Below, piece by piece: positions 45,633-53,703 of a stretch of 64,000 nucleotides of DNA (within the stretch, counting starts at the first letter, position 1; the number at the start of each line of letters is the position of its first letter). Source of the DNA: CAMLFJ01 sp035524955 (lineage in GTDB: Bacteria; Methylomirabilota; Methylomirabilia; Rokubacteriales; CSP1-6). A model generated the notes under the pieces. The model was not told where the DNA came from, searched no databases, and saw only the letters and a program-made list of their open reading frames with translations. Made by a program: the position numbers and the translations under genes. Location of the stretch: contig DATLFG010000107.1 in the NCBI GenBank assembly GCA_035524955.1, forward strand, positions 1 through 64,000, read 5' to 3'.

Positions 45633-46014
45633 GAGTAGACGGCCGGCTTCCGCATCCATCGCCCTGCGGGCCAAGCTGTTCCGCGGACTGGCCGACCCTT
45701 CGCGCCTCGGTGTGCTCGAGGCACTCCGCGCCGGCCCGCTACCGGTGGGCGCGGTGGTCACCCGCACCGGTCTCAGCCAACCCAATGTGTCCATGCACCT
45801 GGCCTGCCTGGCCGAGTGCGGCTTGGTCCGGTGGCGGCGGCGAGGGCGATTCGTGGACTACGAGATGGCCGACAAGCGGGTGGTCCGATTGCTCGACCAG
45901 GCGGAGGATCTGCTGCTCGGCGTCGGACCGCTCATCGAGTGTTGCCCGCGCTACCGGAGGACGGCTCCCGCCCATCCGGTCCGGCCGGCACCCGGCAACC
46001 GGGGCAAGCGATGA
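45631..46014 (+). CDS. ArsR/SmtB-family metal-sensing repressor
   Basis: A 127-residue winged-helix repressor. LFRGLADPSRLGVLEALRAG starts the DNA-binding domain near residue 17, and the recognition helix is in TGLSQPNVSMHLACLAECGL. A C-terminal ECCPRY and Cys in ACLAECG could be metal ligands, as in CmtR/CadC-type sensors. The ATG at 45631 lies within its own operator; an upstream in-frame start at 45562 would read through the divergent promoter and is unlikely. It overlaps the ATPase ATG (ATGA). Confidence 0.9.
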   Translation: MSRRPASASIALRAKLFRGLADPSRLGVLEALRAGPLPVGAVVTRTGLSQPNVSMHLACLAECGLVRWRRRGRFVDYEMADKRVVRLLDQAEDLLLGVGPLIECCPRYRRTAPAHPVRPAPGNRGKR

Positions 46015-48113
46015 CCCGGCGACTCGAGCTCACGGTCCCCGAGCTCGACTGCGCCGACGAGGCCCGGCAGATCGAGGGAGCGTTGGGCCGGATCGACGGC
46101 GTGGTAGGCGTCCAGACTGCGGTCGGCGCCCGCAGGGTGCTCGTGTCGTTCGATCCGGAGGCCGTGAGGCCGCAAGCGATCGAGGAGGCGATCCGAGGGC
46201 TCGGTATGACGGTGAGCGACGGGCCCACGCCGGGCCAGCGCCCGCGGTCACTCCCCGACGCCCTCGGCTGGGCCTTCGTGTCGCTCGTGGCGCTGCTGGT
46301 CCTGGCCGGGTTGATCGCAGAGCGCGCGGGTGTCGCGGACGCCGTCGTGGACCGGATCCCGGCGTGGCTGGCGGTCGCCGCCGTCCTCGCGGGCGGCTAT
46401 CCGATCTTCGGGAACGTGATCCGCGCCCTCCGGCGGCGGGCGGTGACCTCCCACGCGCTCATGACGCTCGGCATCGTGGGCGCCCTCGCGGTGCAACAGT
46501 ACGCGGCGGCTGCGGTCATCGTGTTCTTCATGCGCCTGGCGGATTTCATCGAGGGCTACACGACGGAGCGCTCACGACGGGCGATCAAGGAGCTGCTGAA
46601 GCTGGCGCCGGCGACCGCCCGGGTCGAGCGGGACGGTCGAGACTTCGAGGTGTCCGTGGAGGAGGTCCGGCCCGGTGAGGTCGTCCTGATCAAGTCCGGT
46701 GATCGCATTCCGGTCGATGGCGTCGTCCTGGATGGCCGCGCCGTCGTGAACCAGTCGTCCATCACCGGGGAGTCGATCCCGGCGGAGAAGTCCCCCGGGG
46801 CCGAGGTCTTCGCCGCGACGATCTGTGACCGCGGCGCCTTGCGGGTGCGGGTCGAGCGGGTCGGCAAGGACACGACGTTCGGCCAGATCCTCCGCCTCGT
46901 CGAGCAGGCCGAGGCGAACAAGGCTCCCGTCCAGCGCTTCGCCGATCGCTTCACCGCGTACTACATCCCGGTGGTCCTGGCCATCGCGTTGGCAACCTAC
47001 GTGATCGGTGGCAGCGCCACCGCCGCGGTGGCGACGGTGCTGGTGGCGTGCTCCTGCGCGATCGCCATGGCGACGCCCACCACCGTGCTGGCCGCGGTGG
47101 GCTGGGCCGCACGCCGCGGCATCGTCATCAAGGGGGGCCGCTATCTCGAAACCCTGGCCAAGGTCGACGTCCTCGTCGTGGACAAGACCGGCACCCTGAC
47201 CATCGGGCGACCGGAGGTCACCGACGTCCTGGCCGTGGCGGACGCCGCCGAGGAGCAGGTGCTGGATCTGGCCGCCTCCCTCGAGCAGCGCTCGGAGCAT
47301 CCGCTGGCGGACGGTATCGTGCGGGCGGCGGAGAAGGTGGGCGTCGCCCTCGAGAAGTCGACCAGCTTCGAGGTGCATCCCGGGGAAGGTGTGACGGGGG
47401 AGCTGGGCGGGGCGGTCGTGATGTGCGGGACCGAGCGGCTCCTGGCTCGCCGGGGCGTGGGGGTGCCCGAGGCGATCCGTCAGCGGGTCGCGGCGCTGGC
47501 CGGCGAGGGCAAGTCGGTCGTCCTGGTCGCGCGGAGCGGGCGCCTCGTCGGCCTGGTGGCGCTCGCCGACACGCTGCGCCCGGAGGCCGCGGCGGCGGTC
47601 GATCAGATCCGGGCGCTCGGGATCCGTCGCATCGTCCTGCTGACCGGCGATCGGGAAGCCGCCGCGGCCGCGGTGGCCGCCCGGCTCGGCATCGAGTTCG
47701 AGGCCGAGCTGCTGCCGGTGGAAAAGATCAGGACCGTCGAGCGTCTGCAAGGGCAAGGGCACGTCGTCGCCATGGTCGGGGACGGGATCAACGACGCGCC
47801 AGCGCTCGCCCAGGCCGATGTGGGGATCGCCATGGGGGTCGCCGGGACCGATGCGGCGATCGAGGCCGCCCACGTGGCGCTGATGCGGGACGATTGGCGG
47901 ATGGTGCCGGAGGCGATCGCGCTCGGGAGGCGAGCCTTCCGGGTGATCGCGCAGAACCTCTGGTTCACGGCCGGCTACAACGCGGTGGGCATCCTCCTGG
48001 CTGCGACGGGCTGGCTGCCCCCGGTGGGGGCGGCGGCCGCGCAATCGCTCCCGGATGTCGTCGTCATGTTCAACTCGGCGCGGCTGCTGAGACGCCGGCC
48101 GGGGGCGGGCTGA
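46011..48113 (+). CDS. P1B-type heavy-metal ATPase with CSC motif
   Basis: A 700-residue metal exporter. The N-terminal domain keeps LTVPELDCADEARQIE, with one Cys instead of CxxC. The actuator TGES (NQSSITGESIPAEKS), the phosphorylation site DKTGTLT (Asp391), the SEHPLADGI HP locus and MVGDGINDAPALAQADVGIA are intact. The transmembrane metal site reads Cys347-Ser-Cys349 where CPC is expected. It follows a metal repressor, so Zn, Cd, Pb or Hg efflux is likely; the loss of the central Pro makes the ion uncertain. Confidence 0.93.
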   Translation: MTRRLELTVPELDCADEARQIEGALGRIDGVVGVQTAVGARRVLVSFDPEAVRPQAIEEAIRGLGMTVSDGPTPGQRPRSLPDALGWAFVSLVALLVLAGLIAERAGVADAVVDRIPAWLAVAAVLAGGYPIFGNVIRALRRRAVTSHALMTLGIVGALAVQQYAAAAVIVFFMRLADFIEGYTTERSRRAIKELLKLAPATARVERDGRDFEVSVEEVRPGEVVLIKSGDRIPVDGVVLDGRAVVNQSSITGESIPAEKSPGAEVFAATICDRGALRVRVERVGKDTTFGQILRLVEQAEANKAPVQRFADRFTAYYIPVVLAIALATYVIGGSATAAVATVLVACSCAIAMATPTTVLAAVGWAARRGIVIKGGRYLETLAKVDVLVVDKTGTLTIGRPEVTDVLAVADAAEEQVLDLAASLEQRSEHPLADGIVRAAEKVGVALEKSTSFEVHPGEGVTGELGGAVVMCGTERLLARRGVGVPEAIRQRVAALAGEGKSVVLVARSGRLVGLVALADTLRPEAAAAVDQIRALGIRRIVLLTGDREAAAAAVAARLGIEFEAELLPVEKIRTVERLQGQGHVVAMVGDGINDAPALAQADVGIAMGVAGTDAAIEAAHVALMRDDWRMVPEAIALGRRAFRVIAQNLWFTAGYNAVGILLAATGWLPPVGAAAAQSLPDVVVMFNSARLLRRRPGAG

Positions 48114-48123
48114 GCGAGCCGCC

Positions 48124-48297
48124 ATGATCGACTCTCCCTCCGGCCTGCGCGCGATTCTGCGGGGGTCCGGGCCCTCGGCGGACGGCGGCCGCTCCCCGGC
48201 CGGAAGGCGGTGCCGCGGAGGGCTGGTCAGTCTGGCAGCGCTCGTCGGGCTTGCCCTCGTTGGACCGCAGGCCGGATCGGGAGCCGGCCGGAAGTAG
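48124..48297 (+). CDS. Possible 57-residue protein
   Basis: ATG 48124, ten bases after the ATPase stop, opens a 57-residue frame with an Arg/Gly-rich first half and a mildly hydrophobic end (GLVSLAALVGLALVGPQAG). No family is recognised and the ribosome binding site is weak. It may be fortuitous. Confidence 0.25.
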   Translation: MIDSPSGLRAILRGSGPSADGGRSPAGRRCRGGLVSLAALVGLALVGPQAGSGAGRK

Positions 48298-48420
48298 GAG
48301 CAGGGCGACCGACATCAGCGGGATGGGAATGAAGCAGGGCCGCCGGGTTTTCCATGAGTGGGCGACGTCATCGGTGCCCGATCTCGGTCTGGACCCATGT
48401 TCATCACGAGGCGCCAGCCA

Positions 48421-48681
48421 TGACTCAGTTCGGGCTCAGTCTCGAGAGCGGCGACAAGGCGCTCCGAGAAGGGCGCTACGCGGACGCCGAGGAGGCCTTG
48501 ACGGTGGCGCTGGCACGAGGTGGTCATGCTGGCGGACCTCGAAGAGCGCTCGTACCGCGAGATCGCCCAGATGCGCGAGTTGCCGATCGGAACCGTGATG
48601 TCGCGCCTCTCGCGCGCCCACGGGCTCCTCCGGAAGGCGTTGAGGGCCCGCCGAGAGGGTCGGAGAGATGCCGACGACACT
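48421..48681 (+). pseudogene. Remnant of an ECF sigma-factor gene
   Basis: A frame beginning MTQFGLSLESGDKALREG at 48421 looks like the start of another protein (TPR-like). In the next frame, from about 48520, comes a clear sigma region 4: VVMLADLEERSYREIAQMR, then LPIGTVMSRLSRAHGLLRKA. Regions 1-3 are missing, so this is a deleted or fused remnant rather than a working sigma factor. The frame happens to stay open into the downstream reductase gene but without family similarity after 48681. Confidence 0.6.
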
Positions 48682-49011
48682 TCCCGCGTGCGCTCGCCCA
48701 GTCCCGTTAGAGCCCAGCTCGAGATCGCGCATGGACTTTCCAGGAGCCCACGCCGTGTGGGCGGGGATGCGAATCATGCTCTTCACCTCCTTTCCATGGC
48801 GTGCGCCCAACTCACCTGGAAAACCCGCGCGACACGAAAGTATTCCCGATCGTCCGCCGCATGCCGACGACAGGCCCACCAGTGCTCGACGAAGCCACGT
48901 ATGGGCACTGATGTATCGAGTGCTCTTGATGCGTTCGGCCGGAATCTCGGCCGAGAGGAGACCGGCAATGCGCGTCTGACCATGGCAAGATGCTCGGGAA
49001 GGGAACAGACC
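48682..49011. other. Non-coding stretch upstream of the TVP38-reductase gene
   Basis: I see no supported gene. On the minus strand a perfect Shine-Dalgarno (AGGAGGTGA) precedes an ATG at 48777, but the frame it opens reads antisense through the sigma remnant and resembles no protein. The stretch probably carries decayed DNA from the same rearrangement. Confidence 0.4.
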
Positions 49012-51279
49012 ATGATGCGCGGCACAACGAGATCCTCGCCGACGGCAAGATGGAAGCTGATGCTCTGGGTCTCGGCCATCGTGGGTCTGGTGGCGGCCGC
49101 GTGGCACTTCGACGCCGCGGTTCTCCTCAGGGGCGCCCTCGACGCGATCGCGGGCCTCGGGCCCTGGGGGCCTGTGATCTTCATCCCCCTCTACATCGCG
49201 GCCACCGTGCTGTTCCTCCCCGGATCCATCCTCACCCTGGGTGCGGGGGCGATCCTCGGCGTGGTCAAGGGCGCCGTCGTCGTGTCCGTCTCGGCCACGC
49301 TCGGCGCGACCGCCGCCTTTCTCGTTGGCCGGTACCTGGCGCGCGATGCCGTTGCCAGGAGGATCGAAGGCAATCCCAAGTTCAAGGCCATCGACCAGGC
49401 CGTGGCCCGGGACGGCTGGAAGATCGTTGGGCTCACGCGGCTCTCCCCCGTCTTCCCCTTCAATCTGTTGAACTACGCGTTCGGACTCACCCGGGTCTCG
49501 CTGCGGGACTACGTTCTGGCCTCATGGATCGGGATGATCCCGGGGACGGTGATGTACGTGTACCTGGGCTCGCTCGCCGGCGATCTGGCCTCCATCGGGA
49601 GCGGCCGAGCCTCCCGGACTCCCGCCGAGTGGGTGCTCTACGGAGTCGGGCTTCTGGCCACGGTCACGGTCATGCTGTACGTGACGAGAATCGCCCGCAG
49701 CGCCCTGACTCGTCGTATCGACGCCACGCAGCCTGAGCCAGAGGAGGCCATGCCTGTGGGAATGCCGGAGCTACACGTCGTCGCACCCTGGGACACCCAC
49801 AACCAGGCGCTCGTCGGACATGTTCACCCCCGCGATTGGGTGAACCCCAAGCCGGCGGGCCGCTACAACCTGGTCGTGATCGGGGCGGGTACCGCCGGCC
49901 TTGTGACGGCCGCCGGGGCGGCCGGCCTCGGCGCCAAGGTGGCTTTGATCGAGCGCGATTACATGGGCGGGGACTGCCTGAACGTGGGCTGCGTGCCTTC
50001 CAAGGGATTGATCCGGGCGGGCCGCGCCTCGGTGGACGTGCGCGATGCCGGCGCGTTCGGTGTCCAGGTGCCGCCGGGCGCGCGCGTGGACTTCCCCGCG
50101 GTGATGGAGCGCATGCGCCGCCTCCGCGCGAAGATCAGCAAGACCGACTCCGCGGAGCGCTTCCGGGGCCTGGGGGTGGACGTCTTCTTCGGCCAGGGCC
50201 GGTTCTCGGGTCCCGACGCGGTCGAGGTGGGCGGACAGACCCTCCGCTTCCGCAAGGCCGTCGTCGCGACCGGCGCACGGGCGACCGCCCCGCCGATCCC
50301 AGGTCTGGCGGAGGCCGGGTCCCTGACGAACGAGACCGTGTTCGGGCTGACCGAGCTGCCGCGCCGGCTGGCGGTGATCGGCGCCGGGCCCATCGGGTGC
50401 GAGCTGGCCCAGGCCTTCGCCCGATTCGGCAGCCAGGTGTACCTGATCGAGGCGCTGCACGGCATCCTGCCCAACGAGGACCGTGACGCGGCCGAGATCG
50501 TCCACCGGTCCATGACCCGCGATGGCGTCACGCTCCTGTGCTGCGGCGGCAACCTCACGGTGGGCAAGGGGGCGGAGGGCAAGCGCCTGGCGGTCGACTC
50601 CCACGATCAGCACCATGATGTCACGGTTGACGAGATCCTGGTCGGCGTCGGACGCTCCCCGAACGTGGAGGGCCTGGGACTGGAGCAGGTCGGCGTCGCC
50701 TTCGACAAGACGGGCGTGACGGTCAACGATCGCCTGCAGACCACGAACCCGCGCATCTACGCGGCCGGCGACATCTGCTCGCGATACAAGTTCACCCACA
50801 ACTCCGACTTCCAGGCGCGCATCGTCATCCAGAACGCGCTCTTCATGGGGCGGGCCAGGGCGAGCGCGCTGACCATCCCGTGGTGCACCTACACCGATCC
50901 CGAGATCGCCCACGTAGGGCTCTACGAGCGCGACGGCAAGGAGCGGGGCATCCCGATCACCACGTTCGTGGAGGAGCTGGGAGACGTGGATCGGGCCATC
51001 CTCGACGGCGAGACCGAGGGCCTCGTCAAGGTGCACGTACGCGCCGGGACCGACAGGATCGTCGGCGCCACCATCGTGGCTCGCCACGCCGGTGAGATGC
51101 TGCCCGAGCTCTCGCTGGCCATCGTCAGCGGGGTGGGGCTCGGCAAGATCGCCAACGTCATCCATTCCTATCCCACCCAGGCCGAGGCCATCCGGAAGCT
51201 GGGTGATGCCTACAACCGCACCCGACTCACCCCGCTCGTGAAGAAGGTCTTCGGCTGGTGGCTCACGTGGACGCGGTAG
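49012..51279 (+). CDS. Fusion of TVP38/TMEM64 membrane domain and flavin disulfide reductase
   Basis: A 755-residue fusion. Residues 15-225 are a TVP38/TMEM64 (SNARE-associated/DedA-like) membrane domain (GPWGPVIFIPLYIAATVLFLP, then a LTRLSPVFPFNLLNYAFGLT core). Residues 284-755 are a pyridine nucleotide-disulfide oxidoreductase with an FAD-binding VIGAGTAGL, the redox pair Cys322/Cys327 in GGDCLNVGCVPSK, an NAD(P) site (AVIGAGPIGCELAQAF) and the dimerisation domain. It resembles mercuric reductase/dihydrolipoamide dehydrogenase but lacks an N-terminal HMA domain and a C-terminal Cys pair. The start at 49012 or 49015 is chosen; the frame open to 48520 is the sigma remnant. Confidence 0.9.
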   Translation: MMRGTTRSSPTARWKLMLWVSAIVGLVAAAWHFDAAVLLRGALDAIAGLGPWGPVIFIPLYIAATVLFLPGSILTLGAGAILGVVKGAVVVSVSATLGATAAFLVGRYLARDAVARRIEGNPKFKAIDQAVARDGWKIVGLTRLSPVFPFNLLNYAFGLTRVSLRDYVLASWIGMIPGTVMYVYLGSLAGDLASIGSGRASRTPAEWVLYGVGLLATVTVMLYVTRIARSALTRRIDATQPEPEEAMPVGMPELHVVAPWDTHNQALVGHVHPRDWVNPKPAGRYNLVVIGAGTAGLVTAAGAAGLGAKVALIERDYMGGDCLNVGCVPSKGLIRAGRASVDVRDAGAFGVQVPPGARVDFPAVMERMRRLRAKISKTDSAERFRGLGVDVFFGQGRFSGPDAVEVGGQTLRFRKAVVATGARATAPPIPGLAEAGSLTNETVFGLTELPRRLAVIGAGPIGCELAQAFARFGSQVYLIEALHGILPNEDRDAAEIVHRSMTRDGVTLLCCGGNLTVGKGAEGKRLAVDSHDQHHDVTVDEILVGVGRSPNVEGLGLEQVGVAFDKTGVTVNDRLQTTNPRIYAAGDICSRYKFTHNSDFQARIVIQNALFMGRARASALTIPWCTYTDPEIAHVGLYERDGKERGIPITTFVEELGDVDRAILDGETEGLVKVHVRAGTDRIVGATIVARHAGEMLPELSLAIVSGVGLGKIANVIHSYPTQAEAIRKLGDAYNRTRLTPLVKKVFGWWLTWTR

Positions 51280-51334
51280 CCCGGACGACAGGACCGGGGA
51301 CCGGACGGCCCGGAGCGCGGGCCGGGGGCCGTCA

Positions 51335-51555
51335 TGGAGGCGGTGGCGGCTCCTCGTTCTCCTGGCGGTGCTGGCCGTGGGCCTTGTCGCGATCTGGAGC
51401 ACCGGCGTCCACGATCTCGTCCGCCCGGAGCGCATCGCCGTCCTCCGGCAGTGGGTGGAGGATGCGCGCCGACGCGAGGTGGAGGCCGTGTTCTCGTTCC
51501 TGCCGGAGGTCCCGCAGGTGCTCCATGAGCACGCGTCTCATGGGAAGCCCGGGAG
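51335..51555 (+). pseudogene. N-terminal fragment of a second TVP38-like protein
   Basis: The frame reads WRRWRLLVLLAVLAVGLVAI, then GVHDLVRPERIAVLRQWVEDA, which looks like the first helix and linker of a TVP38/TMEM64 protein. It then loses similarity and ends at 51610 inside merF. There is no good start codon before GTG 51368. It is likely a truncated copy. Confidence 0.4.
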
Positions 51556-51561
51556 GTGCGT

Positions 51562-51771
51562 ATGTGGCGCGATCGCTGGCTCATCGTGGGGACAATCGGC
51601 GCGGCTCTGAGCTGCCTGGCCTGCCTCACACCCGTCGCGGTCCTGGCGCTCGGCGCGATCGGGCTTGGCGCCTGGACCGGCCACCTGGATGCTGTGCTGC
51701 TGGCACTGCTGGCGAGCTTCGTGACACTGGTCGTGTACCGCTACTGGAAGACTCGGAGGACGCCGCCGTGA
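51562..51771 (+). CDS. merF: MerF-like mercury/metal transport protein
   Basis: A 69-residue protein with two membrane helices. The Cys-bearing first helix (GAALSCLACLTPVAVLALG) and the loop GLGAWTGHLDAVLLALLA match MerF, which carries Hg(II) inwards to mercuric reductase. Here the pair is Cys18-x-x-Cys21 instead of adjacent Cys. GGGAGG is a few bases before the ATG at 51562. It lies downstream of the flavin disulfide reductase fusion. Confidence 0.75.
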   Translation: MWRDRWLIVGTIGAALSCLACLTPVAVLALGAIGLGAWTGHLDAVLLALLASFVTLVVYRYWKTRRTPP

Positions 51772-51840
51772 TATCAACGTGCGGCTCGGCGTGTTAGCGG
51801 AGGAGCAAGGCGCCTCAGCGATCGCAGGAGAGGGGGCCGG

Positions 51841-52272
51841 TCATCCGGTGCTCGCCCGGGCTGCGCGATCGGCCGCGATGGTCTTCAGCGAATCCTGCTC
51901 CAGTGTGAGCACATGCTTGGCCACGACGCGATAGGTCCATTGGTTGGGGGCAGTCTCACCGTTGAACTGCTCGTCGGTCAGGCCGATGAGGGAGCCGATC
52001 AGCCGAGCTCGCTCGGCGAGCCACTCCGCCAGGAGGCGCTGCATGGGCGAGGCGGTGATCCGCGACTCGTAGCGGGCTTCGAGAATCTGTGCGGTATGGA
52101 TCTTCTCGTGATCGATGTCGTTCGCGATGAGGGTCCACACGTCTTTGCCTTGAGCGCAAGCGTGTGACGACGGCATCGTGAGCTCGTGGTCGGACGCCTC
52201 CACCAGGGCATCCATCGTCGCCATCGTCTGCTCCATCAATTCTCGGATCGCACCACGGACGGTCGCTGCCAT
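51841..52272 (-). CDS. DinB-family protein
   Basis: A 143-residue four-helix-bundle protein of the DinB/YfiT-like superfamily. The metal-ligand His pattern is partly visible (IANDIDHEKIHTAQILEARY near residue 50, and VVAKHVLTLEQDS near 116). Members are often thiol-dependent (mycothiol, bacillithiol) S-transferases; that role is not shown here. GGAG precedes the ATG. It is the last gene of an operon with an MBL selenoprotein, an MFS transporter and a 48-residue ORF. Confidence 0.75.
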   Translation of the reverse strand: MAATVRGAIRELMEQTMATMDALVEASDHELTMPSSHACAQGKDVWTLIANDIDHEKIHTAQILEARYESRITASPMQRLLAEWLAERARLIGSLIGLTDEQFNGETAPNQWTYRVVAKHVLTLEQDSLKTIAADRAARASTG

Positions 52273-52289
52273 ATCTGGTCTCCTTGTTG

Positions 52290-52436
52290 TCAGGCCCCGG
52301 GGGCTTGCTCCGTCTCGAGCCGTGGCCGGGCCTCCTGCCGCCGTCGCGCCAGATCGGTGAAGAGGCCGGGGCGGCGCTTTGCTAGATCTGGCTCGTTCAG
52401 TGTGCAGCCGACGGGATGTTGCGTCATGTCCGTCAT
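52290..52436 (-). CDS. Small 48-residue protein
   Basis: ATG 52436 has GGAGG eight bases upstream. The sequence TQHPVGCTLNEPDLAKRR followed by an Arg-rich segment resembles the first half of a small family of about 50-80 residues with a Cys-x-Leu start, but the usual C-terminus is not recognisable, so it may be truncated. It lies between the MFS and dinB-like genes, in the same direction. Confidence 0.5.
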   Translation of the reverse strand: MTDMTQHPVGCTLNEPDLAKRRPGLFTDLARRRQEARPRLETEQAPGA

Positions 52437-52458
52437 GTTCTGTTCCTCCAGCGCCATT

Positions 52459-53703
52459 CTACGCCGGCTGTGAGACCGGGGCCGGAGCCGTCTCCATGAG
52501 GCGGGCGACGGCAAGGCCCGAGGCAAGGGTCAGGGCGGCGACGAGATGGATCGCCGCCTCCAGGCCGACGAGATCGGCCACGAGCCCGGACAGGAGGGCG
52601 CCCACCGCGTAGCCCAGATCGCGCCAGAACCGGTAGACGCCGAGGCTCGACGCTCGCCACGTCGGATGGGCGTGGTCGGTGATGGCGGCGAGCAGGGTCG
52701 GGTAGACCATCGCGGTGCCGAGGCCCTGCAGCGCGGCCGCCACGATCCAGACGCCGTAGCCCGGCACCAGGACGGTGAGCCAGATCCCGCCGGCCTGGAT
52801 GATCATGCCCCACGCGATGAGGCCCTTCCGCCCGTGGCGGTCGGAGAGCGGTCCCGTCGCGACCTGGAGAAGACCCCAGCAGATCGGATACACGGCCTTC
52901 ACCACACCGATGCGCTGGACGCCGAGGCCCAGGGCCGCGAAGTAGAGCGGATACAGTCCCCACGACATGCCATCGTTCAGATTGTTGACGAGACCGGCCT
53001 GGCAGGCGGCGAAGAGGCTGACATTGCCGAGGCTCGTGACGTAGAAGATACGGCCGAGGGAGGGCGCGCGACTCACGGGCGCGCCCGGGTCCGAGCGGGA
53101 CTCCAGGGAGACGTGACCGCGGGTTTCCCGGATCAACAGGACGCTCATGAGGAGCCCGATGATCGAGATCGCGATCCCGAGGTAGAACGGCTGCGGCCGG
53201 AGGGCATAGTGCCCGGCGATGTAGCCCGTGATCCACGACATCGCGCCGACCGCGAAGTAGCCGGCGAACTCGTTCAGGCCCAGGGCCAGCCCACGTCGCT
53301 TGGGCCCGACCAGGTCGATCTTCATGATCACGGTCATCGACCAGGCCATCGCCTGGTTGGCCCCGAGCAGCACGTTGGCGAGGTCGATCCACCACCACTC
53401 GGGCGCGTAGATGATGAGAAACGGCACCGGCAGGGCGAAGAGCCACCCCGCCACCAGGATCGGCTTGCGGCCGATCCGGTCGGACAGACGCGCGGCCACG
53501 AGATTGATGACGGCCTTGGTCACCCCGAAGCTCACGATGAACGAGGTGATGGCGGTCTTCGAGCTCAGCCCGAATTCCTGCTCGCCCAGGAGGGGCAGGA
53601 CGGTCCGCTCCAGCCCCACCATGGCGCCGACGAACGCGTTGAGGAGGACCAGGAGCGAGAACTGGGGCAGGTTCTCGCGCAGGCCCAGCCGGACCTCGCT
53701 CAC
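52459..53703 (-). CDS. MFS transporter
   Basis: A 414-residue, 12-helix major facilitator protein. The loop motif ARLSDRIGRKPILVAG near residue 63 and its second copy GPLSDRHGRKGLIAWG near 286 are clear. Other segments: GLERTVLPLLGEQEFGL near the N-terminus. It starts with GTG at 53703, overlapping the MBL gene stop (GTGA), so the two proteins are made together. A role linked to sulfur compounds is suggested only by that neighbour. Confidence 0.9.
   Translation of the reverse strand: MSEVRLGLRENLPQFSLLVLLNAFVGAMVGLERTVLPLLGEQEFGLSSKTAITSFIVSFGVTKAVINLVAARLSDRIGRKPILVAGWLFALPVPFLIIYAPEWWWIDLANVLLGANQAMAWSMTVIMKIDLVGPKRRGLALGLNEFAGYFAVGAMSWITGYIAGHYALRPQPFYLGIAISIIGLLMSVLLIRETRGHVSLESRSDPGAPVSRAPSLGRIFYVTSLGNVSLFAACQAGLVNNLNDGMSWGLYPLYFAALGLGVQRIGVVKAVYPICWGLLQVATGPLSDRHGRKGLIAWGMIIQAGGIWLTVLVPGYGVWIVAAALQGLGTAMVYPTLLAAITDHAHPTWRASSLGVYRFWRDLGYAVGALLSGLVADLVGLEAAIHLVAALTLASGLAVARLMETAPAPVSQPA

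Noticed and set aside
48436..48777. Minus-strand ORF with a perfect AGGAGGTGA Shine-Dalgarno
   Set aside because: The protein is Arg/Pro/His-rich, reads antisense through a recognisable sigma-factor region 4, and matches nothing I know. The Shine-Dalgarno may be a relic or chance.
48520..49011. N-terminal extension of the TVP38-reductase protein by 164 residues
   Set aside because: The extension begins in the sigma remnant and has no coherent domain between 48682 and 49011; tandem ATGs at 49012/49015 suit the TVP38 domain.
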